Source of the DNA: SHZL01 sp031362985
GTDB taxonomy: Bacteria; Pseudomonadota; Gammaproteobacteria; Xanthomonadales; SZUA-36
Direction: 5' to 3'
Assembly: GCA_031362985.1 (NCBI GenBank)
Contig: JANLTO010000004.1
Span: forward strand, 1-64,000
Length of the DNA stretch: 64,000 nt
Below the pieces are notes generated by a model. The model was not told the origin of the DNA and ran no database searches. It saw only the letters and a list, made by a program, of their open reading frames with translations. Positions 15,440-24,018 of this stretch are shown piece by piece; within the stretch, counting starts at the first letter, position 1; the number at the start of each line of letters is the position of its first letter. The position numbers and the translations under genes are program-made.

Positions 15440-15877
15440 ATGGAAAAAAGTGAGAAGGTGCACATCTACACTGATGGAGCATGCAGTGGCAATCCTGGCC
15501 CCGGGGGTTGGGGCAGCGTGCTGTTGTTTAATGGCCACCGCCGTGAGCTGTCGGGCGGCGAAAAAGCTACCACCAACAACCGCATGGAGATGCAGGCAGT
15601 CATCGGAGCAATGGAGGCCCTGAAAAGGCCCTGCCAGGTGACAATCTTTACGGATTCCGTCTATGTCATGAAGGGTATGTTGGAATGGCTGCCCCAGTGG
15701 AAAAAACGGAACTGGCGGACGGCCAGCAAGGAACCGGTAAAGAATGTAGAGTTGTGGCAACGCCTGGAACAGGTCCTCACTCCGCATGCAGTGACCTGGC
15801 ACTGGGTAAAAGGCCATAGCGGCGTACCGGAAAATGAACGCGCAGATGAACTCGCGCGGATGGCCATACCGCGCTGA
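15440..15877 (+). CDS. rnhA: Ribonuclease HI
   Basis: Degrades the RNA strand of RNA-DNA hybrids. The protein is 145 residues, typical in length. The catalytic carboxylates are all present: YTDGACSGNPGPGGWG (Asp), TTNNRMEM (Glu), FTDSVYV (Asp), and the WVKGHSGVPENERADELA end with His and Asp. It lies 16 bases before dnaQ in the same direction. In E. coli rnhA and dnaQ are divergent neighbours. Any promoter must lie in or across the repeat-like element just upstream. Confidence 0.98.
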   Translation: MEKSEKVHIYTDGACSGNPGPGGWGSVLLFNGHRRELSGGEKATTNNRMEMQAVIGAMEALKRPCQVTIFTDSVYVMKGMLEWLPQWKKRNWRTASKEPVKNVELWQRLEQVLTPHAVTWHWVKGHSGVPENERADELARMAIPR

Positions 15878-15892
15878 TCAGGAAAAATCCGC

Positions 15893-16609
15893 ATGAGAAG
15901 AGTTGTACTCGATACCGAAACCACCGGGCTGGAACCAGCCGCAGGGCACCGCGTGATTGAAATCGGCGCGGTAGAGCTGGTAGATCGCCGTCTCAGCGGA
16001 AAACATTTTCACAGCTACCTGAATCCGCAGCGCGACATCGAAGACGGAGCGCTTGAGGTGCACGGCATTACGCGCGAATTCCTGCTGGACAAGCCCCTGT
16101 TTGCGGACGTTGCAGCCGACTTCCTGGAATTTATCGACGGCGCGGAATTGATCATACACAACGCCCCGTTTGACCTGGGATTCCTCAACATGGAGTTGGC
16201 GTTGTTGCCCGAATGCCCCGGCACCGTCAGCAATTTCTGCACGGTACTCGACACGCTTGAACTGGCGCGGGATCTTCATCCGGGGCAGCGCAATAATCTG
16301 GATGCCTTGTGCAAGCGTTACGAGATCGATAACAGCAGCCGTGTTCTGCACGGCGCTCTGTTGGATGCCGAGATTCTTGCGGATGTTTACCTGGCCATGA
16401 CGGGAGGTCAGACCAACCTCGGTCTCAGTTTTCAGCCGGCGAGCGCGCAAGGGCAGTCCAGCACGTCAGTTGACATCACCACCCGTCCACCGTTCCTTGT
16501 AATGCACCCCAGCGAACAGGAGTTAAGCCTGCATGCTTCGCGCCTGGCCGCCATACAGAAGGAATCCCGCCAGTGCCTGTGGCTGGAGCAGGAAGGGCAC
16601 AGCGCCTGA
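15893..16609 (+). CDS. dnaQ: DNA polymerase III epsilon subunit
   Basis: Proofreading 3'-5' exonuclease of the replicase. The protein is 238 residues. The DEDDh motifs are intact: LDTETTGLEP, HNAPFDLGFLN and HGALLDAEILADVY. The C-terminal tail (ELSLHASRLAAIQKESRQCLW) matches the end of E. coli DnaQ, so the stop is credible. The last 87 bases overlap the end of mltF on the other strand. dnaE, whose product it binds, is in the same window. Confidence 0.97.
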   Translation: MRRVVLDTETTGLEPAAGHRVIEIGAVELVDRRLSGKHFHSYLNPQRDIEDGALEVHGITREFLLDKPLFADVAADFLEFIDGAELIIHNAPFDLGFLNMELALLPECPGTVSNFCTVLDTLELARDLHPGQRNNLDALCKRYEIDNSSRVLHGALLDAEILADVYLAMTGGQTNLGLSFQPASAQGQSSTSVDITTRPPFLVMHPSEQELSLHASRLAAIQKESRQCLWLEQEGHSA

Positions 16610-18037
16610 GCGCGGGCAGGCCAGACGTTCACTGACCAACTGCGCAACCAGCAGCGGGTGCTCGCGCGTATCCATCCAGATCAGTGTTTGATAGTAGCGC
16701 TGGATACTCTCCACAAAGGCCTTGGCTTCGAAACCACGTGCATACCCATGGCGCGTTTGGGAATACCATTTTTCCTGGCTGAGTAATCCGAGAACTGAAC
16801 TCACATCAGACCAGCTGTCCGGGTCAAGACCCTTTTGATCAGCTAGTTTGCGCGCATCATGCAGGTGGCCCAGGCCCATGTTGTATGCCGCCAGGGCCAT
16901 CCAGGTCCGATCGGGTTCACGGATGTCCCCTGGCAGGCGGGCGCGCAGGCGCACAATATAGCGGGCGCCGCCGTCAATGCTCTGTTCGGGGTCGAGCCGG
17001 TCCACCACGCCCAACTGGTTTGCTGTTTGTTCGGTCAGCATCATGATGCCGCGAACGCCGGTGGCTGAAGAGGCCAGGGGATCCCAATTCGACTCCTGGT
17101 AACCGACTGCAGCCAGCAGGCGCCAGTCAACTGCATAGGTCGTGCCGGCTTCGCGAAACACATCGATCAGTTGCGGCAGTAATTCCCTGGCCCGGTGCAG
17201 GAAGGTAAACATGTCCACTTCGCCCAGTTGCTCGTCCTGCGGATCGAACTGGTTCAGCACAGTGGCGATGCGGCGGTCCACGCTGGCTTGCAGCATGAAA
17301 GCACGGGCCTGCTCCGCGAGGCTGTCGTCCTGCCCGGGCGGGAAAGCCCAGGCATGCGACATATGTTCCTCGACGACAAACGCCGTGTCGACACCTGGGT
17401 AGAACACCCGGTTGATGGAAAAGATGTTTGAGTCCACCAGCGTCACATCAATAACTGCATCGGCTACCGCAAGCAACAGGTCCTCGATCGAGGCATCAGC
17501 GGTGGACTCCCAGCGCAGGTTGGGATACTCCAGTTGTGCAGCTTGCAAGCTTTCTTCATAACTCGATCCGGACAACACCCGGACGTTCAGGCCAACCAGA
17601 TCTCCCATGTTGGCCGGCTTGGGCCTGCCGCGCTGGGTTACGGCCAGAATCTGTGTGTCCAGGTAGTCCGGTCCAAAATTGAATGATTTTTCACGCGCCG
17701 ACGAACGGGTGAAATTGGCAGCAATCAACTCGCCTTTACCGTCATTGAGCATACCTTTGAGGTCGTCGAATGCACCGGCAACCTTCACTTCCAACACCAC
17801 GCCGAGATAACGGCTGAACATCTGCACCAGTTCATACTCCGGGCCGGTCGGCCCATTCGCGCCCAGGTAGTAGCTGCTGGCACCGTTGCGTGTGAGCAGC
17901 GTCATGCTGCCGCGCTCCTGCACCTGCCTCAACTGGCTCGGATGATCTTCACCGGAATATAGAAATATCAGCGACAGGGCGCCGAGCACGGCATACCGGG
18001 CGGATCTGCGAAAAGGATGCCGTGTGGGCCGGTGCAC
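16523..18037 (-). CDS. mltF: Membrane-bound lytic transglycosylase F
   Basis: A 504-residue murein lyase. After an N-terminal hydrophobic segment (about 14-27) comes a periplasmic solute-binding-like domain (about 35-265, ABC type 3 fold) and then an SLT catalytic domain (about 290-450). The catalytic glutamate is E315 in AAVGYQESNWDPLASSATG, and LAAYNMGLGHLHDARKL is conserved. The GTG start at 18037 was taken because no better start is evident. The final 29 residues are coded over the end of dnaQ, an uncommon tail-to-tail overlap. It is divergent from gltX. Confidence 0.94.
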   Translation of the reverse strand: MHRPTRHPFRRSARYAVLGALSLIFLYSGEDHPSQLRQVQERGSMTLLTRNGASSYYLGANGPTGPEYELVQMFSRYLGVVLEVKVAGAFDDLKGMLNDGKGELIAANFTRSSAREKSFNFGPDYLDTQILAVTQRGRPKPANMGDLVGLNVRVLSGSSYEESLQAAQLEYPNLRWESTADASIEDLLLAVADAVIDVTLVDSNIFSINRVFYPGVDTAFVVEEHMSHAWAFPPGQDDSLAEQARAFMLQASVDRRIATVLNQFDPQDEQLGEVDMFTFLHRARELLPQLIDVFREAGTTYAVDWRLLAAVGYQESNWDPLASSATGVRGIMMLTEQTANQLGVVDRLDPEQSIDGGARYIVRLRARLPGDIREPDRTWMALAAYNMGLGHLHDARKLADQKGLDPDSWSDVSSVLGLLSQEKWYSQTRHGYARGFEAKAFVESIQRYYQTLIWMDTREHPLLVAQLVSERLACPRSGAVPFLLQPQALAGFLLYGGQARSMQA

Positions 18038-18290
18038 GGATAAGGTACTTGTGAGTTCAGCTTTGAACAGCGGCTTGAAGAGGATAAAACGCGCAGGTCT
18101 GGGGCAAGATGCGTGTCTGCCTGTGCGGGTTGCTCATCTGCATACCTCTCCCCGTTTTCAAGCGGTTAGATTCACTCCGGCGAAAGCATAGTCCTACACG
18201 GGCCGATAAGCCAACCCGGACGGTCGACATTCGGAAGTGGAACATCTGCTAAAATTCCGCCTCTTTTGCATTTGCACCCATGGAGCGGCC

Positions 18291-19703
18291 GTGACTGTCA
18301 GAACCCGATTTGCACCCAGCCCCACCGGCTTCCTTCACGTCGGGGGCGCCCGCACTGCCTTGTTTTCCTATTTGCAGGCCAGGGCCAACCGCGGAGTGTT
18401 CATTTTACGCATCGAGGATACGGACCTCGAGCGATCGACTCCGGAATCCGTCCAGGCGATCCTCGATGGCATGAATTGGTTGGGCCTGGAATTCGATGAA
18501 GGCCCGTTTTACCAGACGCACCGGTTTCCGCGTTATGCCGAAGTTACGCAACAGTTGCTGGCCGAGGGCAAAGCCTATCATTGCTATTGCAGCAAAGAGC
18601 GCACTGAAAGCGTGCGTGAAGAGCAGATGAAACGGGGTCTCAAACCTCGTTATGACGGGCTCTGTCGCGATCGGGCTGACGTTCCCGCTGACATCAAGCC
18701 GGTCGTGCGCTTTCGTAATCCGCTCAGCGGCGATGTGGTTTTTAACGACCGGGTGCGGGGCGCGATCAGTATCTCGAACGAAGAGTTGGATGATCTTGTT
18801 ATTGCACGGCCTGACGGTTCTCCTACCTACAACTTTACCGTCGTGGTGGATGATATCGACATGGCAGTTTCGCTGGTCATCCGTGGCGATGATCACATCA
18901 ACAATACCCCCAGGCAGATCAATATTTACCGTGCCCTTGGCGCTGAGCTGCCGGACTTTGCCCACGTGCCAATGATCCTGGGTGATGACGGCGCCCGTTT
19001 ATCCAAGCGACACGGGGCAGTGGGAGTCATGCAGTACCGGGACGACGGGTATTTACCGCAGGCTTTGCTTAACTATCTCGTGCGGCTGGGCTGGTCACAT
19101 GGCGACCAGGAAATATTCAGCCTGGATGAGATGAAGGCTTTGTTCAGCATTGACGATGTCAACCGCAAGGCATCTGCGTTTAACACCGAAAAACTCGACT
19201 GGCTCAACCAACACTATATGCGTACCTTGCCGGCAGACGAGGTTGCCGGTCACTTGTTGTGGCATTTCACGCAAGCGGGCCTTGACCCGGCTCAGGGTCC
19301 GGCACTGAATAATCTTGTCGCAGTCCAGGCAGACCGGGTCAAGACCCTGCGCGAGATGACTGAAGTCAGCCGCGTGTATTATGCAGACTTCGGGGAATTG
19401 GATGCCGGTGCAGCTAAGAAGCACCTGAGGCTGGTTGCAGAGCCCGCTTTGAGGGCCATTGCCGGGCGCCTTGCCGGCATTGGAGTTTGGGAGGCGGAAC
19501 AGCTGGAAAAAGCCGTTAACGAGGTTGCCGCGGAACTCGGGGTCAACATGGGCAAGATAGCGCAGCCTTTGCGCGTAGCGCTGGTGGGGACGGGGGTTTC
19601 GCCGTCCATTGACAAAACCTTGTGGTTGGTCGGGCGCGAGCGCAGCCTGCATCGTATTGAACGCGCACTCGAATACATCGGAAACCGTGCCCCCGAAGCA
19701 TAA
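18291..19703 (+). CDS. gltX: Glutamyl-tRNA synthetase
   Basis: Class I synthetase charging tRNA-Glu. The protein is 470 residues from the GTG at 18291 (MTVRTRFAPSPTGFLHVGGA). GGAG stands just upstream, and a longer frame from 18237 is not conserved. The HIGH-type motif is FLHVGGA and the KMSKS-type motif is ARLSKRHGA. The CYCSKE segment replaces part of the zinc site seen in E. coli. The C-terminal anticodon-binding region is normal in length. The 253-base gap to mltF must hold both divergent promoters. A TAAAAT box near 18250 is a weak -10 candidate. Confidence 0.97.
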   Translation: MTVRTRFAPSPTGFLHVGGARTALFSYLQARANRGVFILRIEDTDLERSTPESVQAILDGMNWLGLEFDEGPFYQTHRFPRYAEVTQQLLAEGKAYHCYCSKERTESVREEQMKRGLKPRYDGLCRDRADVPADIKPVVRFRNPLSGDVVFNDRVRGAISISNEELDDLVIARPDGSPTYNFTVVVDDIDMAVSLVIRGDDHINNTPRQINIYRALGAELPDFAHVPMILGDDGARLSKRHGAVGVMQYRDDGYLPQALLNYLVRLGWSHGDQEIFSLDEMKALFSIDDVNRKASAFNTEKLDWLNQHYMRTLPADEVAGHLLWHFTQAGLDPAQGPALNNLVAVQADRVKTLREMTEVSRVYYADFGELDAGAAKKHLRLVAEPALRAIAGRLAGIGVWEAEQLEKAVNEVAAELGVNMGKIAQPLRVALVGTGVSPSIDKTLWLVGRERSLHRIERALEYIGNRAPEA

Positions 19704-19743
19704 AGTACACGTCTCCCAGGCAGGTGCAGGAGTGAGCTGAAGC

Positions 19744-20712
19744 ATGTCCAAAGTCGAGCGTTTGTACCACCTGCACAACATCCTGCAACAACGCCGGACT
19801 CCCATTTCGCGGCAGGAACTGATGGAGCGCCTGGAGTGCTCCCAGGCGACCCTGTACCGGCTGGTTACCGAGCTGCGAGATTTTCTCGGTGCGCCCATAG
19901 AACAGCACCCGGAATCGCGCGGTTTTTACTACGACCGCAGTCTGCAGCAACCATTTGACTTGCCCGGCATCTGGATCAGCCCCGCGGAGTTACAGGCACT
20001 GCTCAGTGCCCGGCAGGTACTGTCCAATGTTCAGCCGGGCTTGCTCGAAGGCGAACTGGAGTCCCTGCAGGGACGCATCAGTGCGCTGTTGCGGCAGAAG
20101 GGCGTTGAAGCAGACAGCGGCGAGTCACGTATACAAATTCAACATGTGGCGGGGCGCGCAGTTCCAGTGCGCATGTTTCAGGACGTGTTGGGAACCCTGG
20201 TACAGCGCAGTCGATTACACATCCGCTACCATGGTCGCCGTCGCGATGAGGTCTCAGAACGCACTGTATCCCCGCAGCGCCTCACGCAATACCGCAATTC
20301 CTGGTACCTGGATGCCTGGTGTCACCAGGCGGAAGGTTTGCGCAGTTTTGCACTTGAGCGCATCCGTGAGCAGCACGTCGTCAATGAATGCGCAAAAGAA
20401 GTCAGCGAAGCAGAACTGGCGGCGCATTTTGACCGGTCCTACGGGATTTTTTCGGGCCCCGGGGAACATAGTGCTGAACTGCGATTTACTCCGGAAATGT
20501 CGCGCTGGGTGTCCGAGGAAATATGGCATCCGGAACAAAAGGGAGTGTTCGACAAAAGCGGGAGCTGGGTACTCAAGGTTCCCTTCAGCAGTGCACGTGA
20601 ATTGGTTATGGACATTATGCGTTACGGTCCGGAAGTGGAAGTGATTGCGCCGGATTTTCTGCGCACACTGGTTGCTGAATCCGCCCGGCAAACGGCCGCA
20701 CGGTACCCGTAA
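19744..20712 (+). CDS. YafY-type transcriptional regulator with WYL domain
   Basis: A 322-residue regulator. An N-terminal helix-turn-helix (about 1-60, ISRQELMERLECSQATLYRL) is followed by a WYL domain (about 140-225, with NSWYLDAWC) and the WCX extension. WYL domains sense ligands, often nucleotides or nucleic acids, and the family includes stress and phage-defence regulators. No defence genes lie next to it. The closest neighbours are gltX (40 bases upstream, same strand) and a small membrane protein downstream. Its target is unknown. Confidence 0.9.
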   Translation: MSKVERLYHLHNILQQRRTPISRQELMERLECSQATLYRLVTELRDFLGAPIEQHPESRGFYYDRSLQQPFDLPGIWISPAELQALLSARQVLSNVQPGLLEGELESLQGRISALLRQKGVEADSGESRIQIQHVAGRAVPVRMFQDVLGTLVQRSRLHIRYHGRRRDEVSERTVSPQRLTQYRNSWYLDAWCHQAEGLRSFALERIREQHVVNECAKEVSEAELAAHFDRSYGIFSGPGEHSAELRFTPEMSRWVSEEIWHPEQKGVFDKSGSWVLKVPFSSARELVMDIMRYGPEVEVIAPDFLRTLVAESARQTAARYP

Positions 20713-20835
20713 GTCAAGCGCCCGAACGGTTCGCTGCAGGCTCAAACCCGCCAATCAATTCCTTCGATCCCCGGCGTTCTCATGCTTTGAGAAGCCAGCA
20801 TGTTCTCCTGTGCCTGGATCAAAGGAGAACCGCTC

Positions 20836-21093
20836 ATGTTTCAGACCGTATTGATGTTTCTTGCAGCACCGCAAAATATGTCCGGGTCCGCATCCCGTTC
20901 CGGCAAATTTTCTCAGCGCATGGCGACTGCCACCAAACCCGCATTGGCACACAGTGGAGTTCAAAGCTCTGGTGAATACAACGCTACAGACCGGGTCAGC
21001 TGGCTCGCGGTAGTCGGTAATGCGCTGGGCTTTTTTGTGCTGATCGCCGGGCTTTGGCTGGTCTTGCGCCTGGCCGAAACCCTGCTCGTCTGA
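20836..21093 (+). CDS. Small single-pass membrane protein, unknown
   Basis: An 85-residue ORF (MFQTVLMFLAAPQNMSG start) with AAGGAG eight bases before its ATG. The middle is polar and rich in Ser, Thr and Ala. A strong hydrophobic helix (about 58-80, VVGNALGFFVLIAGLWLVL) ends the protein, suggesting an inner-membrane tail anchor. I do not recognise a family. It lies between the WYL regulator and the class III aminotransferase, which is on the other strand. Confidence 0.6.
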   Translation: MFQTVLMFLAAPQNMSGSASRSGKFSQRMATATKPALAHSGVQSSGEYNATDRVSWLAVVGNALGFFVLIAGLWLVLRLAETLLV

Positions 21094-21179
21094 AGGGCTG
21101 GTATTGCGCGGAAGAGGTAGCAGTTTGCCGGCGCCTGCATGACCTGCCTGGGGTGTTTGACGCTCGCGGGCATTGCAGA

Positions 21180-21206
21180 GAATGCCCGGCAAAATGCCGG
21201 GCATTC
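21180..21206. terminator. Perfect 12-base-arm hairpin between convergent genes
   Basis: The arms GAATGCCCGGCA (21180-21191) and TGCCGGGCATTC (21195-21206) are perfectly complementary with an AAA loop. It lies between the ends of the small membrane gene and the minus-strand aminotransferase. There is no T-run, so it is better described as a stabilising or bidirectional structure than as a proven intrinsic terminator. Confidence 0.55.
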
Positions 21207-21218
21207 GGGGTACACTTC

Positions 21219-22757
21219 TCAGGCGGCTACAGCTTCGCTGATTGCGGCTCGAACTGGCCCGTTAAGCAGAGCGCTACGGGTTGCATTCACGATGAGTTCC
21301 ACCTCGTCGGACGTGATGCCAAAGTAAGGCGTAAATCGCAAGGAGCTCTGGCCGCCGTGAATCACATTGCAGCCGTTCATACGCAGATATTCTTCGGTCG
21401 ATTCGCTGCCATAACATTTGTACAGCCGGCTATTGAGTTCCAGGCTGAACAGCAAGCCCGTGCCTTGCACGCCGGTAATGCGGTCGCCGAGTTCGCGTTG
21501 CAGATCGCGGAAGCGGTCGAGAAACTCCTGGCCGCGCTCACGGATATTCCGACGCAACGCCGGAGTAACGCCGTGCAACACCGCGCACGCAACGTCCATG
21601 GCGCGCGGATTGGTTGTCATGGTGTTGCCGTATATACCCTTGCGGTACAGCGCTGCCACTTCTTCGCTTAGGCCCAGCACGGAAAGAGGGTATTGACCGG
21701 CATTGAGCGATTTGGAGTACACCTCCATATCCGGAGCTTCCGCGTCCTGGAATCCCGGGTAGTCACAAATGGACAATACCCCGTGGGCGCGCAGTCCTGC
21801 CTGGATCGAATCCACAACCATCAGCGCTCCGTGCGCGCGCGTGAGCTCTCGCACCGTGTCATAAAACTCACGGCTTATCGACATGCCGGGGTTACCTTCA
21901 CCCATCACCGGCTCGAAGAAAAAGCCTTCGATGAACACATTGTTACCGTCGGCCCATTGGAAAATCTGCTTCAGTTGTTCAATATCATTGGGCTCGACCG
22001 TGATCAGCCGGTCATTGTCACGGAAGCTGGCCAGGTGCCGGGTATAGGTGGCGCGGCTGGAGTCGGAAAACTGGGCCGGCCTGTCCGTGCGGCCATGAAA
22101 ACCGCCGCGCAGGCTGGCGACGCGAATCTGTTTACTGGCATGGCGCCCGCCCGGGTCGGTCATGGTTTTCGCATTGATATCGGAGATTCTAGCGGCCAGG
22201 CTCACAGCTTCGGAACCGCTATTGAGACAGAGGAAACGGTCCATCGGGCATGGACCACTTCTGCTGTGGCCAATTTCCCGGCGCAAGGCTTCGAATAGGC
22301 GTTTCTGGCTGATGTTGGGAGTCATCACGTTGGCCATCACCTGCTTGCGGTCCATGGCTTCCAGCACGGACTCCGGCGCGTGCCCGAATCCCAGCATGCC
22401 GTAGCCCGCTGAATCATGCACAACAGCACCCTTGAGAGTGACCACCCACGGACCACGTGCAGTTAGAGCGACATAGGGATTGACCGCATCCTCGGGATAA
22501 AAATTAACGAAACCCGCCTGGATTTCCGTAATTTGCGCACTCTCATCCATGGCCAGCAGGTCCGGTTCTTCCTCACGTAACCTGTTGAACTCTTCAACTG
22601 CAGCCTGGACTGCCTCTGGCAGGCGACTGTCCATGCGGGCAAAGCGCAACAGGACCTCATCTGGCAAGCCGGTGGTTAATGCAGAACCGCCAAACTGGCG
22701 CAAAATTGCCAGTTGTTCAAGCATGGACGGATTTGGGGGCAAATGATTGGCGCCCAT
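21219..22757 (-). CDS. Class III PLP-dependent aminotransferase, substrate unknown
   Basis: A 512-residue fold-type I aminotransferase. The PLP lysine is probably K349 in EVYSKSLNAGQYPLS, with the cofactor aspartate D316 in MVVDSIQAGLRAHG. These replace the usual DEVQTG and GKALGGG forms, so the protein belongs to a divergent branch. The phosphate-binding LNSGSEAV and RGGFHGRT are present. The ATG at 22757 is backed by TAGGAG eight bases upstream. The first 90 residues are an extension before the core. No biosynthetic partner lies next to it. It could act on lysine, an omega-amino acid or a polyamine. Confidence 0.85.
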   Translation of the reverse strand: MGANHLPPNPSMLEQLAILRQFGGSALTTGLPDEVLLRFARMDSRLPEAVQAAVEEFNRLREEEPDLLAMDESAQITEIQAGFVNFYPEDAVNPYVALTARGPWVVTLKGAVVHDSAGYGMLGFGHAPESVLEAMDRKQVMANVMTPNISQKRLFEALRREIGHSRSGPCPMDRFLCLNSGSEAVSLAARISDINAKTMTDPGGRHASKQIRVASLRGGFHGRTDRPAQFSDSSRATYTRHLASFRDNDRLITVEPNDIEQLKQIFQWADGNNVFIEGFFFEPVMGEGNPGMSISREFYDTVRELTRAHGALMVVDSIQAGLRAHGVLSICDYPGFQDAEAPDMEVYSKSLNAGQYPLSVLGLSEEVAALYRKGIYGNTMTTNPRAMDVACAVLHGVTPALRRNIRERGQEFLDRFRDLQRELGDRITGVQGTGLLFSLELNSRLYKCYGSESTEEYLRMNGCNVIHGGQSSLRFTPYFGITSDEVELIVNATRSALLNGPVRAAISEAVAA

Positions 22758-22863
22758 GGAAATACTCCTATTCAAAATTACCGCCAGGGGTTTTGCAGCG
22801 GGGACCTGTTGTTCGAGAGCTGCAGAATATCACAGCGGGCGTATGGCCGGTATCTGAGGGCCC

Positions 22864-24003
22864 CTACTCGGGGCGTTGCTGCAAGGCCCAGGCGATGTGC
22901 TCCTGCACTAACTCTGAACTGTCGCCAAGGCGTGACTGCAGTGCCTGCACGATGCGCCTGCTCACTGGGGTATTGGACGGAGCGCTGGCCAGGGCGTTGC
23001 CAAGGGCTACGGCTATGTTGCGTAGCCAGATGCCATGTCCAATGCGCCGAATTGCGCTGCCTTCAGTGCGCTCCAGAAACTCTGGTTCGGTCCAGCCAAA
23101 GAGGTCAATAAGGTCCGCAGCATCAAGGCCGTTGCGCGGCCGGAAATCATCTTCCTGGCTGTGTTGGGCAAAGCGATTCCATGGGCACACTGCCTGGCAG
23201 TCGTCACAACCGAAAATCCGGTTTCCGATTAAAGGCCGCAGTTCCAGCGGAACGGCTGTGCGCAACTCTATGGTCAGGTAGGAGATGCATCGCCGTGCAT
23301 CAACCTGGTACGGTCCCACGATAGCGCCGGTAGGACAAAAATCCATGCAGCGCGTGCAATTGCCACAATAATTTTCCCCTGCACTGTCTTTTGGTAAAGG
23401 CAGGTCAGTGTAGATTTCTCCCAGGAAAAACCAGCTCCCGGCATCGCGATTCAACAGGTTACTGTGCTTGCCAATCCAGCCCAGGCCGGCTTTTTCCGCC
23501 AATGCTTTTTCCAGTACGGGTCCTGAATCTACGTAGACCCGGTAGCCAAATGCGCCAATTTCCAGCTCGATCCGCGTAGCCAGTTGCTGCAGTCGCCGGC
23601 GCAGCAGTTTGTGGTAATCGCGGCCGAGCGCATAGCGTGAAATCAGCGCAAGCTGTGGTTGCTGCATAAGGGCGCGCGCCGGAACTGCTTCTTCCGCCAG
23701 GTAATCCATGCGCGCCGAAATGACCGTCAATGTGCCGGGTCGCAATTCCGCGGGGCGGCTGCGCCGCGTTCCGTGCCTGCGCATATACGCCATGTCACCG
23801 TGAAAACCGCGATCCAGCCAATGACTCAGAAGCTCTTCATGTTTCGCCAGGTCTGTGTCGGTGATACCAAGTTGCTGAAAGCCCAGTTCGCGGCCCCATT
23901 CCACGATCTGATCCTTCAACAGTTGCAGGTCAGCATTCGTGAGGTCCTGCTTGGATTTTTTCACGCGCGAGCCGCTTACCTTGCTACCTGCGGTCTCGTT
24001 CAT
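22864..24003 (-). CDS. queG: Epoxyqueuosine reductase
   Basis: Last step of queuosine synthesis, reducing epoxyqueuosine in tRNA using cobalamin and two 4Fe-4S clusters. The 379 residues carry CGNCTRCMDFCPTGAI and CDDCQAVCPWN, the eight cluster cysteines, plus the upstream ARRCISYLTIE segment. The C-terminal region has short helical HEAT-like repeats that bind tRNA. Its start is only 15 bases from that of nnr on the other strand. E. coli has the same queG-nnr pairing. queF is at 44315-44686. Confidence 0.96.
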   Translation of the reverse strand: MNETAGSKVSGSRVKKSKQDLTNADLQLLKDQIVEWGRELGFQQLGITDTDLAKHEELLSHWLDRGFHGDMAYMRRHGTRRSRPAELRPGTLTVISARMDYLAEEAVPARALMQQPQLALISRYALGRDYHKLLRRRLQQLATRIELEIGAFGYRVYVDSGPVLEKALAEKAGLGWIGKHSNLLNRDAGSWFFLGEIYTDLPLPKDSAGENYCGNCTRCMDFCPTGAIVGPYQVDARRCISYLTIELRTAVPLELRPLIGNRIFGCDDCQAVCPWNRFAQHSQEDDFRPRNGLDAADLIDLFGWTEPEFLERTEGSAIRRIGHGIWLRNIAVALGNALASAPSNTPVSRRIVQALQSRLGDSSELVQEHIAWALQQRPE

Positions 24004-24018
24004 GTCTATAATTCATCC

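Noticed and set aside
19744..20712. WYL regulator as sign of a defence island
   Set aside because: No restriction, CBASS, BREX, retron or other defence genes lie near it. The neighbours are gltX and single unknowns.
23659..24018. Long frame upstream of the nnr ATG adding about 120 residues
   Set aside because: It lies antisense to queG, does not look like conserved protein, and the YjeF family begins near MHANSDRLYTAAQ.
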